A DNA stretch of 64,000 nt from Streptomyces sp. NBC_00223 (lineage in GTDB: Bacteria; Actinomycetota; Actinomycetes; Streptomycetales; Streptomycetaceae). The notes under the pieces were generated by a model that saw only the letters and a program-made list of their open reading frames with translations, was not told the origin of the DNA and searched no databases. The DNA is taken from the NCBI RefSeq assembly GCF_036199905.1, contig NZ_CP108109.1, positions 3,271,501 to 3,335,500 on the forward strand. The letters are read 5' to 3'. This document shows, one piece after another, positions 41,311-51,051 of the stretch (position 1 is its first letter; every line of letters starts with the position of its first letter). Position numbers and translations under genes: made by a program.

Positions 41311-44300
41311 CCCGCGCCCCCGAGCCCCGCGTCCCCGAGCCCCGCGCCCCGCCGGCCGGCCGCCGGGGCCCCCGCGACCGAGACCCCCGCGACCGGCGCG
41401 TCCCGGAGCGTCGTCAGCGCCCGGAAGGTGACGCGGTCCAGCGCGTACCCGTCGTCGCCGTCGTCCAGCACGCCCAGCTCGGTGAGGCGCCGCATCAGGG
41501 TGTGCACGTCCGCCGGCGCCAGGCCGGTGACCGAGGCGATGTCCGCGACGTTCGCGCCCTCGCCAGGGTCCACGTACCCCGTCCAGCCGGTCAGCAGCTT
41601 GACCAGGGAGTCGTCGAGGTTGACCCGGGCCAGATGGCCGCGGGCGGCGTCGACCGTGGCCGTGAACTCGTCCGTCCGCTGGAGCGCGGCCTCCAGCGTG
41701 GCCCCCTCGCGCGAGGTGCGGTGGACCGTACGCTCGACCAGGTTCGGCCAGCCGCCGGTGACCTCCACCAGGCGGCGCCGCTTGTCCGGCGTGTCGAACG
41801 GGCACTCCGGCCAGGCCCGCAGACTGTCCGCGCTCCACCGCTCCGGGTGGACGACCGTGGTCACCCGCTCGTCCGCGCGCCCGTCCCACAGCACCGGGTC
41901 GACCAGCAGCACCGCCGCCCGGTGCTGGTTCGTGGCCGGGCGCGAGACATGGGCGTGCAGCCGCCGTACGCAGTCGTCGAGCGCGGGGCCGTCGCAGCCG
42001 TGGAGGTCGGCCAGGATCACGCTGTGCCTGCGCTCCCTGGCGGCCTCGGCCAGCACGTCCGCGAGGTTCTTCACCGTGGCCGGCCGCACCTGGAGGCCCC
42101 GGGCCTCGGAGTACGACCGTACGGCCGCGCTGACCAGTTGCGGCCCGTAGACGGCGGCCAGGCCCACCACCGACACCCCGGCGCCCGTGACCTGGTGGAG
42201 CTGATGTTCCGTCAACGGGCTGTAGCGCGAGATGCCCTGTGCGTCGTGGCCCACGAAACGCCGGGAGAAGCGCGGGTTGTAGTCGTACGGGAGGTCGAAC
42301 TCGGTCTGGCGCAGTTCGAGTTCGAGGTCCTCACGGGTGCCGAGCATGTGGACGACGTTCGGGCTGCGCACCGCGTAGTGCCGCCGGTCGGCCTGCCGGA
42401 TGAGCAGGCCGAGGCCCTCCATCTCGTCCAGGTAGATCTGGACGTCGCTGGCGGTCAGCGAGGTGAAGCCCTCACGCCAGTGCTGCTTGGCCATGCTCAG
42501 CAACTCGTCTGCGCGGTAACCCCGGTTGAAGCCGTCCATCTGGCTGCGCAGGGCGATCACCAGGGCGAGTACGCGGTAGCGGTCCTCCAGGTTGATCGTG
42601 ATCCGCAGCCGCTCGGCGATGTGCCGGTGCACCGACTCGGAGTTGGCGACCGCGCGCACGTCCTCCTCGGTCACCACCGCCGGCCACCGCGCCGAGCCGA
42701 GCGGCTTCTGCCGGAGGGCGACGACCAGTTGCTCGCAGAAGATCTGCACCAGGCACGCCTGGTAGTTGGTCGCCGCGAGCACCCGCCAGACCAGCTCCGG
42801 CCGTTCGAACCGGTAGCCGAACGCGGCCATCGGTTCGACCACCAGCCGCTGCGCCTCGGCCGGCTTGAGCGGGCCGATCAGCACATCGGGACCGCCGTGG
42901 GTCAGCGGGACGTTGGACAGATGGCTGAACCGCTGGACCTGGTGGAGACCCGCGAAGACGACCTTGAAGCGCCGGTCGGTGCGGTCCATCAGCCCTTTGA
43001 GCCGCAGGACGTTGGGGAAGGTGGCCTCGCCGCCCCGGCCCGGCACCGGCTTGGAGTCCGCGGTGAGGAAGGCGTCGGCCTCGTCGGCCAGGACCAGCAC
43101 CCGCCGGCCCTGGTCCTCCTCCAGCCACTCCTGCACCTTGCTGAGCAGCACATCGGGCCCGACCTCGGAGGACACCTTGGCGCCGAGCACGCCCACCCGT
43201 TTGAGCTCGTTCGCCAGCACCCGCCAGATCCGCTCGGCGGGCTCGGCCTCCCCGACCCCGCGCGCCTTCAGATCGAGGTAGACGGCCTTGCGCAGCGGAT
43301 TGCTCGGGAAAGTCGCCTCGACCTTGCGCAGCAGCGCCGACTTGCCCAACTGCCGTCCGCCGTAAAGGAAGAGGGCGCCGAGCGGATCGGTCACGGTCGC
43401 CATCTCGCGGCTGCGCCCGTAGAACACCTCCGGCGGCACCAGCCCGGCCACGAAGGGCGTGTACGGGTTGAAGGCCGTCCACGGCAGCGTCACCCGCTGC
43501 GCGGCCCGGAAGGAGTGCGGCGAACGCGCGGCCACCCACCCGAAGACCGCCGGGTCGACCACCAGCGCCTGCTGGGAGGACGTACGGGCCTGCGCGGCCA
43601 GATCCCTGCGGCCCTGGAGCCCCAGCGGGTAGAGGTAGATGATCAGGCACGCGCCGGTGTCGCTGCTGTCCAGCAACTCCAGCGGACTGCGCCCGCGTTG
43701 CTCGTTGGAGACCACCAGGATGGTGAAGGCCGACGCCGCCGACCCCAGCGCCGCCACATAGCCCGGCGCCGTCCCGCCCGAGGTCACCCGGGCCGTCAGC
43801 CGCAGCACGCCGACCACCTGCCGCCGGTGCTCACGTACCGGGGTCTGCCGGCATTCGAGACCGAGCAGGCTCAGCACCGACGGGACATGCCGCTGCCATT
43901 CCGAACCGAGGGTCTGCGGACGGCACAGCGCCTCCCAGGAGCCGAGCGCGCTGCGGGCCGCCTCGGTGAGCGGCTTGCCGTCCAGGAAGCGTTCGGCCCA
44001 GGGCCGCGCCGAATAGCCGCGCGGGCCCGGCTTGGTGCGCGGCGGCGCCTCCATTCCGGCGGCGAACTGGGCCAGTTCGGCACCCCAGTCCGTACCGCTC
44101 CAGTCCGGCAGCGGGTCGCCCTTGCGCAGCAGGGCCAGGCACTCCTCGGCCGTGACCGTGTCCCCGGCCTCCAGCAGCGCGATCAGCCGGGCCTCGTCCT
44201 CGGCGGGCAGATTCAGCTCGCCCAGGCTGCCGCGCAGGCGCTGGACGTACTCCGCCACCCGCGCGCGCAACTCGCCCTCCAGACTCCGCAGATCCGCGAT

Positions 44301-47273
44301 CGTCTGCCCGAAGGCGCCCTCCGGCGTAGTACGGCTCAGCTGCTCCAGCCGCCCGTCGAGCGCGCGTTCGGTCTGCGGGCTGAGGTTCTGCTGCGTCCGC
44401 AACTCGGCCAGCAGCCCGTACGCGACGCGGTGCGCCTCCCGGTGCGCGTTCTGCCAGCGTGTCCACTCGGCGTCCCGCAACTGCCGCCAGCCGCTGGGCA
44501 CCGAGTCGAGACCGGCCGGGACGGCCGGGACACGGTCCTGCTCCAGCGCGGCGACGAAGAGGTCGGCCAGGTGCAGATCGCCGCGCTCGACGTACGTCCG
44601 CAGGACCGCGCGCGTCTCGACCGGGCCCAGCAGGGTCAGCACGGCCTCGGCGAAACCGGGCTCGTCGGGCAGCGGCTCACCGTCGGGGCTGCGCGGCAAC
44701 GAGGCCGCTGCCAGCAGGGGTTCGCTGCCGGGCCGGTCGCCGCCGCCGTCACCGTCACCGGGGTGGCGCTCGCCGTGCTCGGTGACGGGGACGAGCGTCG
44801 CGGGCCGGTCCTCGCCCAACAGCCAGGCGAACAGCCGGAACGCGGCCGCGCCCTCGACGGTCGACGGCGGCTCCGAACCCCGGACCGCGTCCAGCGCGTG
44901 CCGCAACCCGACCACGGTGTCGGTGCGTTCGTCGACCGCAGGCGCCGCGAGCGCCCGGGACCGGGACACCAGATCGGACACCTGGCCGATGCAGCGCAGC
45001 AGCGCCCGCTTGGCGGCGGCCTCGATCGGCTCCCTGGCCTGCTTCGGGGTGCGGATGGCGGCGTCCGCCTCCTCGATCATCCGCTCGGCCGCGCCGCGCT
45101 TGCGGAACAGCTCCCAGATCTCGTCCAGTTCGGTCGCCCGGCCCCGGCCGCCGGCCCAGGCCGCCACCGTCGCCAGCGCCTTGCCCAGGGGCTGTTCGGT
45201 CTGGAGCAGCCGGGACTTGACCTGGGTCGCGCGGTTGTAGCCGATCCGCTGCCGGGGCAGGTCCGCGAGCGCGACGGCGGCCTCCTCGGCCAGGCTCTCC
45301 CGGCTCAGCAGGGGCTCGCTGTCGGGGCCGAGCCAGGTCACGGCGGGGTCGAGCCGCTGGTAGTGCCGCAGCACCTCGGCCGCCCGCGCGACCAGCCGCA
45401 CCCAGGGGCCGGGCAGGGTCGTGACGGCCGGGTCGGTCTGGATGATCAGGTCGTTGGGCCAGCCCGCGAGCAGGCTGGCCCGCAGCGAGGCGACGACCGC
45501 GAGCGTGAGGGCCGGCCGGTCGCTCTGCAACGCGTCGAGGTCGGGGTCGAACCCGGTCATCACCTCGGCGGCCTCCTCGCCGGTCCGGCAGGAGAACGCG
45601 GCGGCGGCGAAGGCGAGGCACTGGGCGCGGTGGGCGGGCTCGGCGGAACCGGCGGTCAGCCAATAGGCCTCGGTGAGGCGGCCGTCGAGGACGAGACGGG
45701 CGACGGGGGCGGGGTCCTCGGGGCCGAGGTGGGCGAGGGCGGCGGTGGTCGGGTCGAGGGCCGACCACGGGAGGAGGCCGGGGGGCGCGGGTTCGGCGAC
45801 GGGGGCGGGTTCAGGCGCCTGGTCCTCGCGGACGGCGGGCGGTTCGTTCGCGTCCGCGTCGGTGTGGGTCTCCGGTACGTCGTCGCCCGCGCCCGGCTCG
45901 GGGGTCTCGGGGGCCAAGTCCTCGTGGACGGGCGGCGGTTCGCTCGCCTCGGCGTCGGTGACGGGCTCCGGTACGTCATCGCCCGCGCCCGGCTCGGGGG
46001 CCTGTTCGGGCGCCGAGTCCTCCGGGGCGGCGGACGGTTCACCCGCCTCCGCGTCGGTGTGGGCCTCCGGTACGTCGTCGCCCGCGTCCGGCTCGGACGT
46101 CGTGGCCGCTACGTCCGGCGTGGCCGTTACGTTGCGCGGGGCCGGTACGACCGGCGGCGCGTCCCGTACCTCGGGCCCGTCCCGTAAGCCCGTCTCGACC
46201 GCCACGGCCGGCTCGGGCCGTACGACCTGCTCGGCCGGTGCCTCGGGAGCGGCCGCCTCCGGTGCGGCGGGCTCGCGTACGCCCGGCTCACGTACGGCGG
46301 CCTCACGTACGGCGGCCTCGGGTGGTGCGGACAGCTCCGCGATCCGTTCCTCAAGGAGGGCGACCGACTGCCGCAGCGGGTCCACATGGGGAGCGCCGGG
46401 CGGGGCCGCGTCCAGGACGGCACGCAGCTGGTCGCGTTGCTCGGTCAGCTTCGCGCACTCGGCCGCGCGCTCCTCCGCCTCCCGGGTCCGCGCCCGCAAC
46501 TCCTCGGCGATGCCGCCAAGTTCCGCGAAGCCGTCGTCGGCCGCCCACGTGTGGCCGCCCGCCGCGAGCCAGGTCGTGAGTTCGGCCCGCTGCCGTGCCC
46601 AGACCGCCAACTGCCCGGCCAACGTGCTGTCGAACTCCCGCCCCGCGTCGATCCGGGCGACCGCCTCTTGCAGCACCTCGATCAGCGAACCCGCGTGCCC
46701 CTCCAGGGCAGCGGTCCGATCGGCCAGATTCCGCTCGGTCACATCGCCCGCCCGGCCGTCGGTCACATCGTCCGATCGGCCCTCGGCCTCGTCGTCCGCC
46801 ACGACACCGTCCTCATCGTCGTCTTCCGATGTACCGCCGGGGAGTTGTGCCGCTCGCAGCAGTTCGTCCCAGTGCTCCGCGACCAGCGGGCCGCTGGGGT
46901 GCTGCCCGGACACCATCCCGTACATGGCCAGTTGGGCGAGTACGGGTTCGAGTCGGCCGAATATCCGCGCGAGCGTGGACGGTTCCGGTTCCTTGAAGTC
47001 CTGCTCCTCGAAGCCGAACACCTGCGTCAGCTGAAACTCCGCGTACGCCACGCCGAACTGCGCGACGCTCTTGATCTCCCGTGCCGTGGCGCGCCCCAAC
47101 CAGGCGCGGGCACGCAGAATCTCGCGCCGACCGGCGTGAAGTGCCCCACCGCTACGAGACGTTCCGACCCCGCACGCATACGGCAGGGGTCCCGGGAGCA
47201 GCAGCAATTCGCGCAGCTCGGCGTCGTGCAGTCCGGTCAGCCATAACCTCAGGCCACCACCCGCGTTCGCCAT
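41307..47273 (-). CDS. Giant STAND-like ATPase (1,988 residues)
   Basis: From ATG 47273 (AGGA upstream). N-terminal helical part, a coiled coil at 270-320 (ELRARTREAEERAAECAKL), an acidic low-complexity zone (400-510) made of three about 33-residue repeats with PGAGDDVPE, then a long helical region. P-loop ATPase at about 1280-1480: FYGRSREM, Walker A LYGGRQLGKSALL (about 1300), Walker B VLVLADEADAF (about 1395), FAGLHQVQRF as sensor 1. Winged-helix domains follow (GFTSLTASDVQIYLDEMEG, ANVADIASVTGLAPADVH). STAND proteins are sensor switches of conflict systems; translationally coupled with the HEPN-motif protein. Confidence 0.82.
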   Translation of the reverse strand: MANAGGGLRLWLTGLHDAELRELLLLPGPLPYACGVGTSRSGGALHAGRREILRARAWLGRATAREIKSVAQFGVAYAEFQLTQVFGFEEQDFKEPEPSTLARIFGRLEPVLAQLAMYGMVSGQHPSGPLVAEHWDELLRAAQLPGGTSEDDDEDGVVADDEAEGRSDDVTDGRAGDVTERNLADRTAALEGHAGSLIEVLQEAVARIDAGREFDSTLAGQLAVWARQRAELTTWLAAGGHTWAADDGFAELGGIAEELRARTREAEERAAECAKLTEQRDQLRAVLDAAPPGAPHVDPLRQSVALLEERIAELSAPPEAAVREAAVREPGVREPAAPEAAAPEAPAEQVVRPEPAVAVETGLRDGPEVRDAPPVVPAPRNVTATPDVAATTSEPDAGDDVPEAHTDAEAGEPSAAPEDSAPEQAPEPGAGDDVPEPVTDAEASEPPPVHEDLAPETPEPGAGDDVPETHTDADANEPPAVREDQAPEPAPVAEPAPPGLLPWSALDPTTAALAHLGPEDPAPVARLVLDGRLTEAYWLTAGSAEPAHRAQCLAFAAAAFSCRTGEEAAEVMTGFDPDLDALQSDRPALTLAVVASLRASLLAGWPNDLIIQTDPAVTTLPGPWVRLVARAAEVLRHYQRLDPAVTWLGPDSEPLLSRESLAEEAAVALADLPRQRIGYNRATQVKSRLLQTEQPLGKALATVAAWAGGRGRATELDEIWELFRKRGAAERMIEEADAAIRTPKQAREPIEAAAKRALLRCIGQVSDLVSRSRALAAPAVDERTDTVVGLRHALDAVRGSEPPSTVEGAAAFRLFAWLLGEDRPATLVPVTEHGERHPGDGDGGGDRPGSEPLLAAASLPRSPDGEPLPDEPGFAEAVLTLLGPVETRAVLRTYVERGDLHLADLFVAALEQDRVPAVPAGLDSVPSGWRQLRDAEWTRWQNAHREAHRVAYGLLAELRTQQNLSPQTERALDGRLEQLSRTTPEGAFGQTIADLRSLEGELRARVAEYVQRLRGSLGELNLPAEDEARLIALLEAGDTVTAEECLALLRKGDPLPDWSGTDWGAELAQFAAGMEAPPRTKPGPRGYSARPWAERFLDGKPLTEAARSALGSWEALCRPQTLGSEWQRHVPSVLSLLGLECRQTPVREHRRQVVGVLRLTARVTSGGTAPGYVAALGSAASAFTILVVSNEQRGRSPLELLDSSDTGACLIIYLYPLGLQGRRDLAAQARTSSQQALVVDPAVFGWVAARSPHSFRAAQRVTLPWTAFNPYTPFVAGLVPPEVFYGRSREMATVTDPLGALFLYGGRQLGKSALLRKVEATFPSNPLRKAVYLDLKARGVGEAEPAERIWRVLANELKRVGVLGAKVSSEVGPDVLLSKVQEWLEEDQGRRVLVLADEADAFLTADSKPVPGRGGEATFPNVLRLKGLMDRTDRRFKVVFAGLHQVQRFSHLSNVPLTHGGPDVLIGPLKPAEAQRLVVEPMAAFGYRFERPELVWRVLAATNYQACLVQIFCEQLVVALRQKPLGSARWPAVVTEEDVRAVANSESVHRHIAERLRITINLEDRYRVLALVIALRSQMDGFNRGYRADELLSMAKQHWREGFTSLTASDVQIYLDEMEGLGLLIRQADRRHYAVRSPNVVHMLGTREDLELELRQTEFDLPYDYNPRFSRRFVGHDAQGISRYSPLTEHQLHQVTGAGVSVVGLAAVYGPQLVSAAVRSYSEARGLQVRPATVKNLADVLAEAARERRHSVILADLHGCDGPALDDCVRRLHAHVSRPATNQHRAAVLLVDPVLWDGRADERVTTVVHPERWSADSLRAWPECPFDTPDKRRRLVEVTGGWPNLVERTVHRTSREGATLEAALQRTDEFTATVDAARGHLARVNLDDSLVKLLTGWTGYVDPGEGANVADIASVTGLAPADVHTLMRRLTELGVLDDGDDGYALDRVTFRALTTLRDAPVAGVSVAGAPAAGRRGAGLGDAGLGGAG

Positions 47274-47512
47274 GCGGAGATCCTGCCAGAGCCCCCACCC
47301 CCGGCCAACCGATTCGCCCCGCTCCGACCGCGTGGCGTCATGACGGACCGGCGATCACCCACGGTGACAACCCAGCGACCTCGCCCTTTCCGGCACCGCG
47401 TCGGGTCCCCCTTTCGAGTCAATCCGTAACGAGCCATTTACGGAGTGAGATCAATCACGTTAGTCTTGTGCGCAGTCGGGAGGTAGTACCGCGCAGAACG
47501 AGGGGGTTGACG
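47274..47512. promoter_or_regulatory. Divergent region, giant ATPase and XRE genes
   Basis: 239 bases. AGGGGG lies about eight bases before the XRE start. No strong palindrome; the segment near 47440-47480 (ATTTACGGAGTGAGATCAAT) is less GC-rich and could hold the promoters. Confidence 0.35.
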
Positions 47513-48310
47513 ATGAGCAACAAGTACGGAGAGTGGTTGCGCTCGCAGCGCAGGTCGGCGGGTCTCACACAGGAGGCGCTGGCCCAGGCGGCGATCATGA
47601 CGCGCTCGCACATCGCCCACATCGAGGCGGGTCGCCGTATCCCGTCGAAGTCGGACGCGCTGCGCCTGGACAAGGCCCTCAACACGGGTGACGTGCTGAG
47701 CAACTTCCGGCCGAGGCAGGACGAGGATGCGATCGCCGACTACTTCGAGGCGGCGCGCGAGCTGGAGCAGCAGGCCACGGAGATCCGTGAGTACGGTCTG
47801 GCCTACGTGCCCGGCATTCTCCAGACCGAGGCGTACGCGCGGGTGGTTCTGAGCAACACCCACCCGCCTCGGAGCAGCGAGGATCGTGACGGTCATGTCG
47901 TCACCCGAATGGAGCGGGGGAAGATCCTTTCCGACCCCTTGACGCCCGTAGTGTGGGCCCTACTGGACGAGACGATCCTCCGCCGCCCGATCGGCGGTCC
48001 GGACGTCATGGCCGAACAGCTCATGCACATCGTCGACCTGGTCGAGAGCGAGCGGATTCGTGCGCACGTCCTGCCGTTCGGTCTGGGCGTCCACCCGCTC
48101 ATGCAGGGGATGCTGACGCTGATGTGGTTCGAGGACCAGCCTCCGGCCGCGTACAGCGAAGGCGCGGCCTTCGGCAGGGTGCACGACTCTCCGGCTGTGG
48201 TCCAGCAACTCCAGAGCGTCTACGATTTGGCACTGGGCGACGCACTGCCGCTGCACGAGTCACTTGCCCTGCTGCGGGCCACGGCGAAGGATTACGGACA
48301 CTATGACTGA
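47513..48310 (+). CDS. XRE-family regulator with DUF5753-like domain
   Basis: 265 residues. Helix-turn-helix at 5-60: YGEWLRSQRRSAGLTQEALA, MTRSHIAHIEAGRRIP. Then a domain of about 190 residues (DUF5753) with YVPGILQTEAYARVVL, VVWALLDETILRRPIGG, RAHVLPFGLGVHPLMQGMLT and FGRVHDSP. This pair with DUF397 is found dozens of times in streptomycetes, and members such as WhiJ influence development and antibiotic formation. Overlaps the DUF397 gene by eight bases. Confidence 0.93.
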   Translation: MSNKYGEWLRSQRRSAGLTQEALAQAAIMTRSHIAHIEAGRRIPSKSDALRLDKALNTGDVLSNFRPRQDEDAIADYFEAARELEQQATEIREYGLAYVPGILQTEAYARVVLSNTHPPRSSEDRDGHVVTRMERGKILSDPLTPVVWALLDETILRRPIGGPDVMAEQLMHIVDLVESERIRAHVLPFGLGVHPLMQGMLTLMWFEDQPPAAYSEGAAFGRVHDSPAVVQQLQSVYDLALGDALPLHESLALLRATAKDYGHYD

Positions 48311-48533
48311 GCACCTCATCGCGGACGCGTCGGCGCTGAACGGCTGGCGCAAGTCCTCGTACAGCGGTAACGAGGGGGGCAGTTGCGTCGAGGTTCTGGA
48401 CCACCACACCGTCGGCGTCCCGGTCCGCGACTCCAAGAACCCCCACGGCCCGGCCCTCGTCCTCCCGCCCGCCGCGTGGTCCTCCTTCCTCACGGCCGTA
48501 AAAACGGACACCCTCTCCGCCCACAGCCAGTAA
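48303..48533 (+). CDS. DUF397 protein, partner of the XRE regulator
   Basis: 76 residues. Standard family features: WRKSSYSGNEGGSCVEV, VPVRDSKNPHGPALVL, PAAWSSFL. DUF397 proteins are small acidic-to-neutral cytoplasmic partners that antagonise or assist the adjacent XRE protein. ATG 48303 lies inside the end of the XRE gene, so the two are coupled. Confidence 0.95.
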   Translation: MTEHLIADASALNGWRKSSYSGNEGGSCVEVLDHHTVGVPVRDSKNPHGPALVLPPAAWSSFLTAVKTDTLSAHSQ

Positions 48534-48612
48534 GGGCGTTGGTCCGGCCCGGCGCTGTCGGTGCCGTGCGCTTCAGCTCTACTCGGAGCGACCTGCGGCA
48601 CAAGGCCAACCG

Positions 48613-49176
48613 TCATCTCGTAGGGTCGAACTGGCGCCGGTCGGCAAAGCCCCATTCGGCCTCGGCCGCGACTTCGAATGCCCGAGGGCCCGAGGCGAGG
48701 CGGGTCAGAACGCCCAGGAGCAGTTTGTGCGAGACGGCAATGATGCCTCCGCCCTGCTCCGCAGCGGTCGCGGACAGGTAATCGGCACAGTGGCCGGCCC
48801 TGTCGTGAAGGTCGGCGAGGCTCTCTCCGTCCAGGCAGGAGACCGAGGGGTCGGCCGCGCGCTGTTCTCGCCAAACGAGGTAGGCGGCCGGATAGTTGTC
48901 TGGCGTACGGCCCAGAATGACGCTCGGTGCACGCCACTCGGTCAACAGGGCGGAAGTCTCGATCACCGGCAGGCCGGTGAGGTGGGACAAGAGGTCCGCG
49001 GTCTGCCGGCCGCGCAAGATCGGGCTGGTGATGATCCCGCTGACGTCGTCCGGCAGAGGCAGTGAGCGTCGGATCTGGTCTCGCCCCTCGTCGGAGAGGG
49101 CCGCGTCGGGTGGGGCGTGGTGGCCGGGGCGGTGGCCCTCGTAGGCGCCGTGGCGCATGAGCCAGATGTCAGCCAA
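48613..49176 (-). CDS. Histidine phosphatase superfamily protein
   Basis: 187 residues. LMRHGAYEG contains the catalytic RHG (His9); ITSPILRGRQTADLL carries the second Arg; the general acid Glu is in TEWRAPSV; IAVSHKLLLGV the second His. All four features of the phosphoglycerate-mutase-like fold are kept, so it should be an active phosphomonoesterase. Last gene of the leftward part of the island: it overlaps the SDR gene by eight bases. Substrate probably a phosphorylated intermediate of this pathway. Confidence 0.88.
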   Translation of the reverse strand: MADIWLMRHGAYEGHRPGHHAPPDAALSDEGRDQIRRSLPLPDDVSGIITSPILRGRQTADLLSHLTGLPVIETSALLTEWRAPSVILGRTPDNYPAAYLVWREQRAADPSVSCLDGESLADLHDRAGHCADYLSATAAEQGGGIIAVSHKLLLGVLTRLASGPRAFEVAAEAEWGFADRRQFDPTR

Positions 49177-49930
49177 GGAGCCAGCCTCCGTCGACCCGGA
49201 GGGTGTGGCCGGTGATGAAGGCGGCGCCGTCGGTGGCGAGGAAGGCGACGGCTGCGGCGATGTCAGCCGGGTGACCCCGGCGCTGGATGCACTGGCGCGC
49301 GAGTTGGCGCGCGTTCATCGCCTCGGGATCGGGAACTACGGCGTCTTCGGCAGGGACGCGGATGGAGCCGGGGGCCACACAGTTGGCGGTGATGTTGACC
49401 GGGCCGAGTTCGCGGGCGAGGGCGCGGGTGAGTCCTTCGAGACCTGCTTTGGCGCTGATGTAGCCGGAGAGATCGTGGCGGCCGACGGTGGCGAGGACAG
49501 AGCCGAGGGTGATGATCCGGCCCCACCCACCGGAGGCCATGTCGGGAGTGAGTTCGCGGGCCAGAAGGTAGTGGCTCGTGAGGTTGGTGGCGAGCATGTC
49601 GTCCCAGACTTCGGGGGTCATTTCCGCCCAGGCGGTACGGGGATAGGCGCCCGCGTTGCTGATGAGGATGTCGATGGGTCCTGGGCGTTCGCCGGCCTCA
49701 AGGCAGAGAGCGCGCACCGCAAGAGGGTCCCGTAGATCCGCTTCCAGGGGACGTGCGGTTCCGCCGTTGCTGATGATGTCCTCGCTGAGCGCGCAAGCGG
49801 CGTCCCAGTCGTCGAGGTGGGCCACGACCACAGCAGCGCCATCGGCGGCCATGCGGTGGGCAATGGCCGATCCGATGCCGCCGGTGGCTCCTGTGACCAG
49901 GGCGGTGTGTCCGTTCAAGGGGCCGCGCAT
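49169..49930 (-). CDS. Short-chain dehydrogenase/reductase
   Basis: 253 residues, classical SDR. NAD(P) loop TGATGGIGSAIA (14-25), NAG in ISNAGAYP, catalytic Ser in TLGSVL, Tyr-Lys in YISAKAG, end-of-fold ITGHTLRVDGG. Asp-Asp (HLDDWD) after the second strand suggests NADH rather than NADPH. It overlaps the APH-like gene by 16 bases and the phosphatase by eight. A role in oxidising or reducing a sugar or polyol of the pathway is likely but not shown. Confidence 0.92.
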   Translation of the reverse strand: MRGPLNGHTALVTGATGGIGSAIAHRMAADGAAVVVAHLDDWDAACALSEDIISNGGTARPLEADLRDPLAVRALCLEAGERPGPIDILISNAGAYPRTAWAEMTPEVWDDMLATNLTSHYLLARELTPDMASGGWGRIITLGSVLATVGRHDLSGYISAKAGLEGLTRALARELGPVNITANCVAPGSIRVPAEDAVVPDPEAMNARQLARQCIQRRGHPADIAAAVAFLATDGAAFITGHTLRVDGGWLLG

Positions 49931-51051
49931 GGTGCCTCCTGGGTGAAGAAGAACGTGGCGGGGTCGAACGACGGGCTCATGGCCTCGGCCAGTCGGACCA
50001 GGAGGAGAAGCCGGTCGGTGGGGGCGAGGTCGGCCAGGTTGTAGACGGTGAGTATGCGCATGGCCACATAGGGGCGCAGGAGTTCGCCGAGGTTCCTGTC
50101 GGGCCAGAACTTGTCCGCGACAGGTAGGACGAGCCGGTCCCAGTAGGAGGCTGCGGCTGCTCGTCGGGACGCGGCGAGGGCAGCTGCGTAGTCGACGTGG
50201 ATCGTGCGGGCGACGTGGTTCACGCGCACCTGCTGGAGGGTGGGCCGATTGACCGTTACGCAGTCGAAGGTGGCGGGATGGTCAGCGAAGGCGGCGGGGT
50301 TGTAGGTGGGGACCAGCCAGCCGCCGAGCGCGGTGGTGTACCAGAGGAAGTTGGCGAACTCGCCGAGGATGCTGTTGAGTCCGGCGGTGTCGTAGTCGAG
50401 CCAGCCCAGGGGATTCGCCAGGTTGACGTCGGTGGGATCCCCTTGGGTCAGCGCGGCCCAAACGGGTTCGCTCTGCTGGTAGTGGCTGCGTAGCCGGCGC
50501 AGGGTGGCCGTCCAACCGATCCGGAGCGGTCGGCCGTTGACGACCAGCACGTACTCGGCGAGGCGAGTGACCGGCAGGTCGACCATGCCGTCGGCCACGG
50601 CGAAGCTGGAGTCCTCGTAGTACGTGTCGAGGCGCCCGCCCGGCACGGCTCGGTCCCAGTAGAGCTTGCGGACGATTGAAGAGGGCGCTGCTTCCTGAGC
50701 TGTATCGAGGATGACCCTGCCGTAGGTCTTTGTGAGTTCGTCCATGTACCGGAGAAGCTCCGCGCTCGGCTTCTCGCGGTTGAGCAGGTCGAGCAGCAAT
50801 CCCCGGTCAGGGCCGTACGGCAGTCGCTCATAGGCCAACAGCCATCCGCCAGGTACGCGCAGTTGGGCGTGGAGTGCCGGGACCCGGTAGTGGTGGACCA
50901 GGTGGGCGTGGCCGCTGATCTCCTGGCGGGCCTCGCCTGCGTTGCGCGTGTACTTGATCAGGAGTGGGCGGCCGTTGAGGTCCAGCGGGAGCAGGAGGTT
51001 GCGGGTGGCGCGGCGGAGGCGGCCGACCCGCCATCGGGGCTCCGCGGTCAT
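49915..51051 (-). CDS. APH-fold kinase-like protein
   Basis: 378 residues. Begins with a strand pair containing the ATP-binding Lys (RPLLIKYTRNAGEARQEISG), hinge GWLLAYERLPYG, and the catalytic segment GDPTDVNLANPLGWLDYDTA, which corresponds to HGDxxxxN...D of aminoglycoside phosphotransferases, with Asp, Asn and metal Asp in place (Gly-Asp; the leading His is missing). Small-molecule kinase is the best guess. Overlaps the GT9-like gene by four bases. Confidence 0.72.
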   Translation of the reverse strand: MTAEPRWRVGRLRRATRNLLLPLDLNGRPLLIKYTRNAGEARQEISGHAHLVHHYRVPALHAQLRVPGGWLLAYERLPYGPDRGLLLDLLNREKPSAELLRYMDELTKTYGRVILDTAQEAAPSSIVRKLYWDRAVPGGRLDTYYEDSSFAVADGMVDLPVTRLAEYVLVVNGRPLRIGWTATLRRLRSHYQQSEPVWAALTQGDPTDVNLANPLGWLDYDTAGLNSILGEFANFLWYTTALGGWLVPTYNPAAFADHPATFDCVTVNRPTLQQVRVNHVARTIHVDYAAALAASRRAAAASYWDRLVLPVADKFWPDRNLGELLRPYVAMRILTVYNLADLAPTDRLLLLVRLAEAMSPSFDPATFFFTQEAPCAAP

